DNA of 64,000 nucleotides from Helicobacter canis (GTDB lineage Bacteria > Campylobacterota > Campylobacteria > Campylobacterales > Helicobacteraceae). Both the position numbers and the translations under genes were made by a program. The stretch is from NCBI RefSeq assembly GCF_008693005.1, contig NZ_VXKE01000006.1:62001-126000 (forward strand), written 5' to 3'. Below are positions 44,051-53,281 of the stretch, one piece after another. The notes below the pieces were generated by a model that had not been told where the DNA came from, made no database searches, and was given only the letters and a program-made list of their open reading frames with translations. The number at the start of each line of letters is the position of its first letter. Within the stretch, counting starts at the first letter, position 1.

Positions 44051-45353
44051 TGCAAAACTCCCTAATCTCACGCGCGATATACTCTATCTGCGCTTGCTCT
44101 AGCCCCGGATACACCCCCACCCAAAAGCCCCTTTCCATCATCGCATTTGTGCGCGCTAGATCGCCTACCACGCGATAGTCTCTGCCATTTTCTAAATGTG
44201 TGAAGCAAGGGTGCTTAGTGATATTGCCTGCAAAAAGTGCGCGCGTTTGGATACCTTTAGATTCTAGGTGCTGCACAAGATCTGCACGCCGCTTTGCACT
44301 ATCTACCACCATCAAGCAGCCAAACCAGCTTGGGCTAGCCTCATCTCTAGCACTAATGATACTAAGCCCCCTTACTCCTTGCAAAAGCTCGCATAATCGC
44401 GCGTGATTCTCGCGCCTTTTTTCACCAAAGGATTCTAGCTTCTCTAGCTGCGCTACGCCAATGGCTGCTTGCAAGTCCGTGGCTTTGAGATTGAAGCCAA
44501 AATGACTATACACATACTTATGATCATAGCCATAAGGCAGTGCGCCACACTGCTTAGAGAATCTCGCTCCACAAGTATTATCCACTCCGCTTTCACAGAA
44601 GCACTCCCGCCCCCAATCGCGCATTGATAGCAGGATCTTTTTTAGCAGTGGATCGCTTGTATAGACCGCACCACCCTCACCTGTGGTTAGATGATGTGGG
44701 GGGTAGAATGAGCTTGTGCCAATATCGCCAAATGTGCCTGTCTTGCGCCCTTGGTAGAGCGAGCCAAGTGCATCGCAGTTATCTTCAACAAGCCAGAGAT
44801 TATGCCTAGTGCAAAAGTCTTTCACACTTGCTATATCAAAGGGGCTGCCCAAAGTGTGGGCGATCATCACCGCCTTTGTTTTAGGGCTTAGGGCAGGCTC
44901 TAGTGCGCGGACATCGATATTCGCACGCTCATCAATATCCACAAACACCGGCACCGCGCCATACTGCACAATAGGCGCGATAGTCGTGGGGAAGCCTGCG
45001 GCAAGGGTTATGATCTCATCGCCCCTTTTGACCTGCCGCTCGCCCAAAAGCGGAGAAGTTAGGGCGAAAAACGCCAGCAGATTTGCACTAGAGCCAGAAT
45101 TTACCATTAGCGCGTATTTCACGCCAAGATACTTTGCTAAACTCTGCTCAAATTTCTTTGTCCATTTTCCGCTTGTGAGCCAAAACTCTAGCACCGCTTC
45201 TGTGGCGTTTATCATCTCGCGCTCATCAAACACCCTGCCAGCATAATTGATCCTAGAAGCTCCGGGGACAAACCCCTGCCCCGAAGCGTGCGCTAGGGCA
45301 TAATACTCGCGCACTTTTTCTATGATTTCTTTATGTAGCTGCTCTTTAGTCAT
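44043..45353 (-). CDS. rfbH: CDP-4-keto-6-deoxyglucose-3-dehydrase (E1), RfbH
   Basis: PMP- and [2Fe-2S]-dependent enzyme that removes the C3 hydroxyl of CDP-4-keto-6-deoxyglucose, the committed step to 3,6-dideoxyhexoses. The 436 residues are the standard length. The PLP lysine of the DegT family is replaced by histidine in FYPPHHLTTGEGGAV, diagnostic for E1. The iron-sulfur motif C-x57-C-x1-C-x7-C is complete (EDNC, then ECFCESGVDNTC). The ribosome site AGGATAG precedes the ATG. Its electron-donor reductase (RfbI/DdhD) is not visible in this window. Downstream glycosyltransferase overlaps by eight bases. Confidence 0.95.
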   Translation of the reverse strand: MTKEQLHKEIIEKVREYYALAHASGQGFVPGASRINYAGRVFDEREMINATEAVLEFWLTSGKWTKKFEQSLAKYLGVKYALMVNSGSSANLLAFFALTSPLLGERQVKRGDEIITLAAGFPTTIAPIVQYGAVPVFVDIDERANIDVRALEPALSPKTKAVMIAHTLGSPFDIASVKDFCTRHNLWLVEDNCDALGSLYQGRKTGTFGDIGTSSFYPPHHLTTGEGGAVYTSDPLLKKILLSMRDWGRECFCESGVDNTCGARFSKQCGALPYGYDHKYVYSHFGFNLKATDLQAAIGVAQLEKLESFGEKRRENHARLCELLQGVRGLSIISARDEASPSWFGCLMVVDSAKRRADLVQHLESKGIQTRALFAGNITKHPCFTHLENGRDYRVVGDLARTNAMMERGFWVGVYPGLEQAQIEYIAREIREFCNA

Positions 45354-45407
45354 TTTCTATCCTAGTCGCTCTTTATGCTTTGCTCTGCTTGCATTCTAAA
45401 AGCGCGT

Positions 45408-45413
45408 ATTTTA
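45408..45413 (-). promoter_or_regulatory. Possible internal promoter for rfbH
   Basis: Minus-strand TGCTAAAAT is an extended -10 box 55 bases upstream of the rfbH start. A second AT-rich box, TATAAAAT, lies a further 20 bases upstream. Confidence 0.4.
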
Positions 45414-45429
45414 GCATATTTGGCTTTAT

Positions 45430-45589
45430 TTTATACATTGATAGCAAGCCTGCTTGCGATTCAGCTTTGCGCGATAAATCGTGGATTGCTTCACGCGTGC
45501 TGCAGTTACATACGCCAAGTATGCGCCCTTGCACGCGCTCGCAAAGCCCCGATTTCTCATCGCAAATCTTAGAATCGCTTGGGCTTTCC
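45430..45589 (-). repeat. Repeat module between the FkbM gene and rfbH
   Basis: In gene direction it would read KICDEKSGLCERVQGRILGV and CNCSTREAIHDLSRKAES, matching modules at 41.85-41.98 kb and 54.1-54.23 kb. It fills most of the 236-base gap; the rest holds the rfbH promoter candidate. Confidence 0.7.
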
Positions 45590-46563
45590 CTAGAAAATGG
45601 ATTCTAGGCTAAAGTGATCGATATAGGCTTTGTGCTTCTCCTTGTGGAGAAAGAAAAAGTTTGTCTCTTGTGTTTGATCTGTCATTGTTTCTAAGCGCGT
45701 AAGCCTTAAAGCACTATCCCGCTCGCAAGCATAATAGCACTCATAGCCTAGCCCCTCCAACATCTCAATAATCTCATTAGGGTGATAGTCATACTTTGCC
45801 GCCCATTTTCTAAGCATTTCTACAAAAAGTATCGGCTTATACTTCTCTATGCTTTTTAGTCCCCCTCTAAGCGCGAAAATCTCCGCCCCCTCCACATCAA
45901 GCTTGATAAAATCTATGCACTCCACACCCTGTGCTTTGACATACTCATCAAGCTGCTCTACCTTACATACGATCTTTTCATTTTCCTTTTCTTCGTGCAT
46001 AATCGCAGCAGAAGCATTGCCGAAATCCTGCTTATAGACATAGAATGTCAGCTCCCCACTCTTGTCAAACAGCCCAAAGTTGTTGATACGCACGCGATCT
46101 TGCACGCCGTTGTAGTAGGCATTGGCGATAAACTGCCTATAAGTGCTCTCTATTGGCTCAAAGGCGTGGATCGTGGCATTTCTCCCCTTGGCTAGGGCTA
46201 TGGAGTAATACCCGATATTCCCGCCAATGTCAAACACAAGCGCGCCATCTTCTACAAGCTCAAATATCATCGCACTATCTAGTCTCTCATAGTGCCTGAA
46301 GTTTAAAATCTCTAGCGGGGTCATTCGCTCGCAGTCTTTTTGTAGCAGCAAGGTTACCCCCCCCCCCCGTTGTTTATGGTGGGCAGACTTGCGCGCACTT
46401 TCACGCAATTAGGCGTAATGCTGATTTCTTCTATATCACATCTAGTGATAAACTCCGCATACTCAAAAAGCCTGCTATGGAGCTCATACATCTGCGTGAT
46501 ATACTCTGGCTTTGGTAGTTTGCCTGATAAAAAGGCGGATTCTAGGGTTTGAAGTGTTTTCAT
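45590..46563 (-). pseudogene. Phase-variable FkbM-type methyltransferase, frame broken at a G12 tract
   Basis: The N-terminal frame (46354-46563, MKTLQTLESAFLSGKL ... PTINNGGGG) stops right after twelve G. The C-terminal frame reads VTLLLQKDCERMTPLEIL, LVFDIGGNIGYYSIALAKG (SAM-binding), AFEPIESTYRQF, CIDFIKLDVEGAEIFALRGG. Ten or thirteen G would join PTINNGGG to VTLLLQKD to give about 320 residues with a complete FkbM domain. Expected role: O-methylation of a sugar in this cluster. The ATG overlaps the upstream SDR stop as ATGA. Currently off. Confidence 0.8.
46357..46368 (-). repeat. G12 tract (phase switch of FkbM gene)
   Basis: Twelve C on the plus strand; gene-direction context ACAAC before and TAACCTTG after is identical to the tract at 48307-48318. 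Confidence 0.8.
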
Positions 46564-47588
46564 AAATAGCTCCTTATTGTTTTGCTAAATCCTTCTTCTA
46601 TGCTGACTTTTGGGGTAAATCCTAGGGCATTAAGCTTGGCTGTCTTCACATCACAAGAGAGTATCGGGCTTGGCATATAGCTCTCATTTGGAGGCTCAAA
46701 GCGCACTTTTAAGCCCTTTTCTGGGAAGAGGCTTGCGATGATTTGCGCTAGCTCTTTAATGCTCACCACTCCTTGCTCATTAGCTACATTGTAGGCTTCA
46801 TTATTCGCTCCTTTTGTCAAAATCAAAAAATACGCCAAAGTCGCATCGCTTAGGTAGAGAAAGCTTCTTTTGGCTTCTCCACTGCTTGTTAGCACGATGT
46901 CTTGCCCCATCACCACAGAGCGCACAAAGTCGGCAAACACCCTGCCATCATCTAGCTTCATACCCGGACCATAAGTGTGGAATGGGCGCACGATTTTTAC
47001 AGGCAGCCCATACTCGCTCCCATAAGCTATGCAGAGATTCTCGCCCATTCTTTTAGACTCGGCGTAGCAGGAGCGCAAAGAAGTGGGATCGACTATGCCA
47101 TAGGCGTTTTCATCAATCTCCCCAGCAAACTCCCCATACACCTCGCCGCTAGAAAAGTAGAGGATTGATCTCACAGGATTTGTGCGCGCGAGATTTAGCA
47201 TATTGATCGTGCCAAGCACATTGGGGTAGATCACTGATAGTGGCGCATCTTTGTAGAATCTAGGGCTAGCAGGAGAAGCGGCGTGGATAATGTAGTGGAT
47301 AGGATAGGGGAGGCTAAGTGACTCGCTCACATCTTGGGTAATTAGGACTAGGTCTTGCCTATCAAGGTAGGGGGCGAAGACTTCTGCCGCGTGCTTATAG
47401 TTGCGCACTAGAGCTAGGACACGGCAGGGAGAGTGCTTAAGAAGCGTGGTATTAAGATTTAGCAGGGTCTTTGCCATATAGGCGGGCAGGAAGCCGTTTG
47501 CCCCGGTGATTAGGATATTGGCATTGGCAAAGAGCTGCCAATTTATGAGGGGGGAGGTGGTGATGGCGGTAAAGTCTTCTTCTAGCAT
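46560..47588 (-). CDS. NAD-dependent nucleotide-sugar epimerase/dehydratase (extended SDR)
   Basis: A 342-residue SDR. The coenzyme motif ILITGANGFLPAYM is at about residue 25, IHYIIHAASPASP follows, and the catalytic YxxxK lies in CYAESKRMGENL (about 180) with FSSGEVYG before it. RPFHTYGPGM and a C-terminal LGFTPKVSIEEGFSKTIRSY complete the family pattern. The closest look-alikes are UDP-glucuronate decarboxylase or dTDP-glucose dehydratase type enzymes. In this cluster it probably modifies the CDP-dideoxyhexose or prepares another sugar; the exact reaction is open. AAGGAG lies nine bases upstream. Start is close to a repeat block. Confidence 0.87.
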   Translation of the reverse strand: MLEEDFTAITTSPLINWQLFANANILITGANGFLPAYMAKTLLNLNTTLLKHSPCRVLALVRNYKHAAEVFAPYLDRQDLVLITQDVSESLSLPYPIHYIIHAASPASPRFYKDAPLSVIYPNVLGTINMLNLARTNPVRSILYFSSGEVYGEFAGEIDENAYGIVDPTSLRSCYAESKRMGENLCIAYGSEYGLPVKIVRPFHTYGPGMKLDDGRVFADFVRSVVMGQDIVLTSSGEAKRSFLYLSDATLAYFLILTKGANNEAYNVANEQGVVSIKELAQIIASLFPEKGLKVRFEPPNESYMPSPILSCDVKTAKLNALGFTPKVSIEEGFSKTIRSYL

Positions 47589-47639
47589 TTTATCTCTCCT
47601 TGGTGCTTTGTGGTAGATTGGGCTTTTTCTGGTTTTGGC

Positions 47640-48303
47640 GTTGGCTTTGCTGCGCTTTTGGTGGATTCTGCGCGGTGGGCTTGCTCATTACCGCTTAGGT
47701 AAATCCCTGCGCCCACCGCTTGAAAACCCCCAAAATCATCAGCAAATCCTGCCGCCTGAGGCTTTTGTATCAAACGCGCTTTGAGCATTGTGGGCAAAAA
47801 TCCTAGAATCCTTTGCTGGCGTTTTTAGAGTTGGGGCGTTGTTGCTGTCATTGCGAGTAAGCGCGGTAGCGATTGCGTGGCAATCCATTTGCGTTTTGTC
47901 AAAAGTGGATTCTAGGAATGTGTGTAAAGAGTAGGTGCTAGTGTGTAGCTTGTGGTGTTTAGATTCTAGGGTGTGGGGGCTAGACTTGTGGGGTATGGAT
48001 TGCCACGATTTTGCTAGCGCAAAATCTCGCAATGACAGCTTTTTAGATTCTAGTGCGATGGATTCTAAGATTTTAGGACTAGAATCCACTTTTTGCGCTT
48101 TATTCTTATGGATTGCCGCGCCGCCGTTGTCGGCTCGCAATGACGATAAAAACGAGGATTCTAGTTTAGAGCTGCTCGCGGTTGGATTTGGGTGATAAAA
48201 ATGGGGCTTTGCAAGCGCGTGCAAGGGCGCATACTTGGCGTATGTAACCGCAGATCGCGCGCCGCAATCGCCATTTTTAGCCCCAAAGCCTACGCGCTCA
48301 AGG
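47640..48303. repeat. Composite repeat block between two SDR genes
   Basis: About 660 bases without an ordinary gene. It contains three ATTGCGAG elements (47847-47887, 47996-48036 and 48109-48144; the first is inverted relative to the others), many TAGAATCT motifs, and the GIYLSGNEQAHRAES module at 47660-47760. On the minus strand nearly all of it is open: one frame spans 47739-48344 (201 residues, opening inside the SDR 3' end) and another 47582-47797 (71 residues). With eleven G at 48307 the upstream SDR would be fused to the long frame. No conserved domain is visible. Confidence 0.75.
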
Positions 48304-49251
48304 TTACCCCCCCCCCCCGTTGTTGTCAGCCCACATCTCCCCAATCCTACTCAAATACGGATCTGCCTTGATAGACTCTACATCTAGGCTAGTGAGATTA
48401 CTTGCAAAATACTCGCGCATAGATTCTATGGCGTGGCTGTGGGGGGTGAGCTTTAGGGCTGGCATTGCTGATAAAAGCCTAGAGTTGTCGCTGGTGTATT
48501 GATTGTTTAGCCCAGATTCTATGAAGTGGATCGGCGACTTGTAGGGGGAAGTGGCGTTGATGATCTTGGCTAGCTCGCTTAAGAGTATGCCCCTGCCACT
48601 GCTGGCATTATAGACCCTATGATCTAGGCTAGCAATGCTAGCGTGCAAGAAGTGGTCAATTATGCGCAAAAGATCATCGATGTAGATGTAGTCAAAAATG
48701 CAGTCCTTGTAGATGGTGATTGGCAGGTGTAAGAGATTTTTGACAATGGCGTTTGAGATGAACTTGTAGCGGTAGTTTTCCCCCTCTCCATAGCAGCCAA
48801 AGATACGCAGGGAGATGACATTGCCGCGCGTGGATTCTATGAAGCGCGAGCACACGCCCTTGTAGAATCCATAGGAGTCAAGCGGCAGGCTCTCTAGGTA
48901 GCTAGGCTCGCTTGCAGATACGATGGGCTTGTGCTTGCTATACTCCGCCCCAGAGCCAAAGTGCAGGATTTTCTCTACCCTATTGGCTTGGCTCATAATG
49001 GCAAAAAACATTCGCAGATTATACTCGGCGATGTCGTGCAAGCCCATCGTGTCGCGCCCGCCGCCGCGGTTGGCTAGGTGGATAATGTGGGAGATTTTAT
49101 GCGCTTTTATGTAGGAGCTGACCGCCGCTTCTTTGCTCAAGTCCAGCTCTTTGCTACTTGGGGCATAGATTGTGTAGCTATATCTAGCGTGTAAGAACTC
49201 CTGCAACGCCCTGCCGATAAACCCTGCCCCTCCGGTGATTAGTAGGCGCAT
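48304..49251 (-). CDS. NAD-dependent sugar reductase/epimerase (extended SDR) ending in a G12 tract
   Basis: A 315-residue SDR: LLITGGAGFIGRALQEFL at residue 3, HIIHLANRGGGRDT, a catalytic YGFYKGVCSRF (YxxxK, about 145) and SLRIFGCYGEGE. It follows the thiamine-diphosphate enzyme with one shared base, and this pairing suggests it acts on the product of that enzyme, as YerF does after YerE in yersiniose synthesis; that is an inference. The last codons are WADNNGGGG from twelve G; ten or thirteen G give a five-codon different tail, eleven a long repeat-derived fusion. Confidence 0.85.
   Translation of the reverse strand: MRLLITGGAGFIGRALQEFLHARYSYTIYAPSSKELDLSKEAAVSSYIKAHKISHIIHLANRGGGRDTMGLHDIAEYNLRMFFAIMSQANRVEKILHFGSGAEYSKHKPIVSASEPSYLESLPLDSYGFYKGVCSRFIESTRGNVISLRIFGCYGEGENYRYKFISNAIVKNLLHLPITIYKDCIFDYIYIDDLLRIIDHFLHASIASLDHRVYNASSGRGILLSELAKIINATSPYKSPIHFIESGLNNQYTSDNSRLLSAMPALKLTPHSHAIESMREYFASNLTSLDVESIKADPYLSRIGEMWADNNGGGG
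48307..48318 (-). repeat. G12 tract at the 3' end of an SDR gene
   Basis: Twelve C on the plus strand, with ACAAC before and TAACCTTG after in gene direction. The tract decides the C-terminal tail, not the catalytic core. Confidence 0.8.
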
Positions 49252-51032
49252 TAGCTGTCCATAGGCTTAATGATCATTTCTTGGTAGAATTCTTCTCTAT
49301 CAAGGTAAGGATACATATCTTCAAGAGGCTTTGAAATCATCGTGCCATCATCTAGTTTAAGCGATGAGACATTAGGGATTATCTCTTGGTTTTGTGGGCA
49401 TATAATCTCACAAATCACCGGTTTATCGATAGCAAATACTTTATCTAGCGTTTGGCTTAGGCTCTGCACGCTATCTACTTTGAAAAACTCTATGCCATAT
49501 GCATAAGCAATTTTCTCTAAGATTGGAAAAGATATGCCAGAATCCACATCGGTCCCTATATGCACCCCAGCAAAAAACTTATCCTGTGTAGCTCGTATGG
49601 ATAAATAGCCGTTGTTGTTCCATACAAAAAGCTTAATTGGTAGCTGATAATGCACCATTGTTTGAAGCTCTTGGATATTTATTTGCAGCGACCCATCACC
49701 TGTGATACCAATGACTTCTTGCCGCTGCTTACCAAAGCATACCCCTATACAAGCAGGCAAGCTAAAGCCCATATCTGCTTGCGCTCCAGAAGTGATATAG
49801 CGATTATCTCGTGTTAAAAAAAGTGCTTGCGAAGCTACATAATACGCCGAGCCAGCATCGCTAACTATCACAGAATCTTTGCGCAGCTTTTTACATAAAT
49901 GCTCAATGAAAGTATATTTATTGATAAATGGTTCATTGTTATAGCGTGGTTCAAATGGAGTCCATTTTTTCTTCCACTTATTGCATAGCTCTAACCACTT
50001 TGTAAAGCAGCTAGGCTCTGGCACTATCTCTTTAGATTGACTAAAGAAATCGCGCAAATCCATTTGTATAAATTCATCGATTGCTATGGTATTTTTCTTA
50101 TGCTCATTAGAATCTATATCGATTACCACCACCTTTGCTTCTCTAGCAAAGCTTCCATACTCAAACCCTGTCGCAGCGACACTAAGCCTACACCCAAGCA
50201 CTAAGACAAAATCAGCATTCTGCAAGGCAAAATTCCCAGCTCTATCGCCTTTGATACCTATGCGCCCTATAAAATGTGGCTCATCGTGCGGCAGCAAATC
50301 AATCCCTAAAAATGATGTAACCACAGGGACATTAAACCTTTGCACAAATTCCCTAAATGCCCCTACGCTATTTGATAGCCTAATACCATTGCCAGCAATA
50401 ATGATGGGGCGTTTTGCGTGGGCTAATTGCTCTAAAATCTTATCAATACGCAGCCCACATCTTTCATCAATATAATCAAAATGCTTCAAGCTACTCTCAT
50501 CAATAATGGCTGATTGTATATCCATAGGAATATCTATCCACACAGGTCCGGGTCTGCCACTTTTGCTTACAAAATAAGCTTTTTCTAAATGATAGGCGAT
50601 TTGCTTGGGGTCTGTGATTGTTAGGGCGTATTTTGTAATTGGCTTTACAATGGAGACAATATCCGCTTCTTGCACGCCAAACTGCCTAAGGGGTGCAGGA
50701 GATAAACACGAAGCTTCTTTTGTTTTAACCTGCCCAGAGATGATAAAAAGTGGGGTGTTATCTTGGTAGGCATCTAGCACGCCTGTTAGCGCATTTGTCC
50801 CACCGCAACCTGTTGTAACACAAACCACACCAATGGTGTTTGTGTATTTTGCAAAGCCAAGCGCAGCCATAGCAGCAGCTTGCTCGTGGTGCGTAAAAAT
50901 AGATTCTATATCTTTATGCCTGCCTATACTATCATTTAAAAACATAGCCCCACCACCTGTTACCATAAACACTTGCTTTACCCCAAGTTTTTTGGCGATA
51001 AAGTCCGCTACATAATCAGCTACGCTTTTCAT
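49251..51032 (-). CDS. Thiamine-diphosphate enzyme, acetolactate synthase-like (possible YerE-type)
   Basis: A 593-residue ThDP enzyme with the three domains of the acetohydroxyacid synthase family. The catalytic glutamate is in THHEQAAAMAALGFA (about 48), TTGCGGTNALTGVLDA follows, and the ThDP/Mg motif is GITGDGSLQINIQEL ending at WNNNGYLSIR (about 440-475). Position inside a CDP-dideoxyhexose cluster is unlike an amino acid biosynthesis gene. In Yersinia, YerE of this family transfers a two-carbon unit from pyruvate to CDP-4-keto-3,6-dideoxyglucose to make a branched sugar. That role fits best here but is inferred from context. The start overlaps the aminotransferase end by 17 bases. Confidence 0.85.
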   Translation of the reverse strand: MKSVADYVADFIAKKLGVKQVFMVTGGGAMFLNDSIGRHKDIESIFTHHEQAAAMAALGFAKYTNTIGVVCVTTGCGGTNALTGVLDAYQDNTPLFIISGQVKTKEASCLSPAPLRQFGVQEADIVSIVKPITKYALTITDPKQIAYHLEKAYFVSKSGRPGPVWIDIPMDIQSAIIDESSLKHFDYIDERCGLRIDKILEQLAHAKRPIIIAGNGIRLSNSVGAFREFVQRFNVPVVTSFLGIDLLPHDEPHFIGRIGIKGDRAGNFALQNADFVLVLGCRLSVAATGFEYGSFAREAKVVVIDIDSNEHKKNTIAIDEFIQMDLRDFFSQSKEIVPEPSCFTKWLELCNKWKKKWTPFEPRYNNEPFINKYTFIEHLCKKLRKDSVIVSDAGSAYYVASQALFLTRDNRYITSGAQADMGFSLPACIGVCFGKQRQEVIGITGDGSLQINIQELQTMVHYQLPIKLFVWNNNGYLSIRATQDKFFAGVHIGTDVDSGISFPILEKIAYAYGIEFFKVDSVQSLSQTLDKVFAIDKPVICEIICPQNQEIIPNVSSLKLDDGTMISKPLEDMYPYLDREEFYQEMIIKPMDS

Positions 51033-52203
51033 AATACTCTCCTAGTGCCTGCTTGATATTTGCGATAGCTTTATTGATATTGTGGGTATTATTGACATAG
51101 CACATACGCACAAATCCTTCACCAGCACTCCCGAAGCTTGTCCCAGCAAGTAGTGCCACACCTGCTTTATGTAAAGCAAAATTAGCAAATTCATCACTAC
51201 TCATACCTGTTTTAGTAATGTTTGGAAAAGCATAAATCGCCCCGTCTGGCTCTATGCAACTCACACCGGGTAAAGAGTTTAGCCCATCTACTAAGACTTT
51301 TTTACGCATAGCATATTCGTTTTTCATAGATTGTATTTCTTGTTGATCGCCTTTAATCGCGTCTATCCCTGCTCTTTGTATAAAAGGTGGGACACAAGAA
51401 ATAATCGTAGAGAGTAAAAGCCCCATTTTTTCTATCACTTGCGCTGGTCCTATGGCGACTCCAAGCCGCCAACCTGTCATCGCAAAACCCTTGCTAAAAC
51501 CATTTAAAATAATTGTCCTATCCTTACAATGATCCAAAAAAGATGGGCTGAAAAATGGCTTATTCTCGTCAAAAATCAAGCGAGAATAAATCTCATCACT
51601 TAGCAAAAATATATTGTGCTTCTTTGCAATATATGCAACCTCTTCAATCTCGTGGGGAAACATCACAGAGCCTGTTGGATTGCTTGGAGTATTTAAGATA
51701 ATTAGCCTTGTTTTGGGAGTAATGCACTTTTGCAAATCTTTTGGCTGAAGCCTAAAGCCATTTTCTTCCTTAAGCTCCACAGGCACGGCTACTGCCCCAC
51801 ACGCTTTGATCGCCGTATAGTAAGTGGGGAATCCGGGATTTGGGATAATCACTTCTTCTTCTGGATTGACAAGGCATTTAATAGCAAGATAGATGATAGA
51901 GTTTGCACCCGGTGTTACTAAAATTTGCTCAATATCTGGGGTAAAATGCCTGCTAAAGCTTGTAGCCTGCTGGGCTGCTAGCCTAAAATCATAAAGCCCC
52001 ATTGAGCTTGTGTAATGTGTCTCTCCATCTCGCAAGCTTTTGATAGCAGAATCCACTATATTTCTTGGCGTATCAAAATCTGGCTCTCCTAGCTCAAAGT
52101 GTAAAATCTCTTTTCCCTCTCGCTCTAACCTTAAGGCTTCATCTAGGATTTTAAACATAGGCTGCCCATCAATTTGCGAAGCAATCATCGATAAAGTAGT
52201 CAT
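51016..52203 (-). CDS. Class I/II PLP aminotransferase
   Basis: A 395-residue fold-type I aminotransferase of the aspartate/alanine group. Visible: FELGEPDFDTPRNI, LVTPGANSIIYLAIKCL, NTPSNPTGSV, SDEIYSRLIFD, the PLP lysine in LNGFSKGFAMTGWRLG (about 235) and FVRMCYVNN with the substrate arginine near the C-terminus. The ATG at 52201-52203 overlaps the rfbG stop as ATGA. It is odd in a dideoxyhexose pathway, since sugar aminotransferases are normally of the DegT family. It may supply an amino acid or keto acid for the ThDP enzyme or for a glycan substituent; no firm substrate. Confidence 0.87.
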   Translation of the reverse strand: MTTLSMIASQIDGQPMFKILDEALRLEREGKEILHFELGEPDFDTPRNIVDSAIKSLRDGETHYTSSMGLYDFRLAAQQATSFSRHFTPDIEQILVTPGANSIIYLAIKCLVNPEEEVIIPNPGFPTYYTAIKACGAVAVPVELKEENGFRLQPKDLQKCITPKTRLIILNTPSNPTGSVMFPHEIEEVAYIAKKHNIFLLSDEIYSRLIFDENKPFFSPSFLDHCKDRTIILNGFSKGFAMTGWRLGVAIGPAQVIEKMGLLLSTIISCVPPFIQRAGIDAIKGDQQEIQSMKNEYAMRKKVLVDGLNSLPGVSCIEPDGAIYAFPNITKTGMSSDEFANFALHKAGVALLAGTSFGSAGEGFVRMCYVNNTHNINKAIANIKQALGEYYEKRS

Positions 52204-53276
52204 AGTAGCTCCATATACTCCCCAAGGTGCTTGTGGCTTAAGATCGTGCCGCTTTGGCTCCACTCTCTATACCACGCTACGCTCTTTTGTATCGCTTCTG
52301 TGGCACTCCATAGTGGGCTAAATCCTAGCAGGTTTATAGCCTTGCTAGAATCCAGTGCTAGCAGCCCGCTCTCGTGCAAGCTAGAATCTGGCTCAATAGT
52401 GTAGGCGATCTGCCCCCACTCCTGCTGCGCTAGCTCTAGCACCTGCTCCACGCGCAAGATCTGCTCCCCACTAGGTCCAAAGTTAAAGCTACTAGCGCAC
52501 TCTATGCGCCCTGCTAGCAGAGCTTGCCCTAGTAGCAAGTAGCCCTGCAAGCTCTCGCATACAAACTGCCACGGGCGCGTGGCGTGCGGACTCCTAATGT
52601 GTGCTTTGCCGCTAGTGCGAGCTGCGCGCACGAGATCTGGCAGCAGCCTATCTTGGCTAAAGTCCCCACCGCCGATCACATTGCCAGCTCTAGCAGTGGC
52701 GATTAGCACGCTATGCCCCTTACTCCCGCTTGCGCCGTAATCTTCTGGGTGGAAAAAGCTCCTGCGCATAGAGTCTGTGATGATCTCCGCGCACGCCTTA
52801 GACGCGCTGTAAGGATCATAGCCGCCAAGCGCATCGCACTCCCTATACCCATAGAGCCACTCTTTGTTCTCATAGACTTTATCAGTGGTTACAATCACTA
52901 CCGCGCGCACAGATTCTAGCTTGCGGCAGGCATTTAGCACATTAGCAACGCCTAGGGCGTTTGTGGCAAAGCTTCCTAGCGGGTCTTGGTAGCTTTGCCT
53001 TACAAGCGGCTGCGCTGCTAGGTGGAGCACCACTTCAGGCTTGGCTTCTTGCAGGGCGGATTCTAGCGTGGCGTAGTCGCTGATGTCTGCTAGCCACTCT
53101 TTGGCAAAAAGCCTTTGCGCACCGCTTAGAGTGTAGTGGCTAGGCTCTTGTGGGGGCAGGGAGTAGCCATAGAGCCTAGCCCCTAAGTGTGAGAGCCACA
53201 GAGCTAGCCACGAGCCTTTGAAGCCGGTATGCCCCGTTAGCAAGACTCTTTTACCGCGGTAAGCTTCATCAAACAT
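52200..53276 (-). CDS. rfbG: CDP-glucose 4,6-dehydratase
   Basis: Converts CDP-D-glucose to CDP-4-keto-6-deoxyglucose. The opening GKRVLLTGHTGFKGSWLALW is the RfbG hallmark; PEVVLHLAAQPLVRQSY, VIVTTDKVYEN and the YxxxK in YDPYSASKACAEI follow, with GNVIGGGDFSQDRLLPDL. The 358 residues from the ATG at 53274-53276 are normal; an ATG four codons upstream (53288) overlaps the rfbF stop and is the alternative. Second step of the CDP-3,6-dideoxyhexose pathway, directly after rfbF. Confidence 0.95.
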   Translation of the reverse strand: MFDEAYRGKRVLLTGHTGFKGSWLALWLSHLGARLYGYSLPPQEPSHYTLSGAQRLFAKEWLADISDYATLESALQEAKPEVVLHLAAQPLVRQSYQDPLGSFATNALGVANVLNACRKLESVRAVVIVTTDKVYENKEWLYGYRECDALGGYDPYSASKACAEIITDSMRRSFFHPEDYGASGSKGHSVLIATARAGNVIGGGDFSQDRLLPDLVRAARTSGKAHIRSPHATRPWQFVCESLQGYLLLGQALLAGRIECASSFNFGPSGEQILRVEQVLELAQQEWGQIAYTIEPDSSLHESGLLALDSSKAINLLGFSPLWSATEAIQKSVAWYREWSQSGTILSHKHLGEYMELL

Positions 53277-53281
53277 TGCGA

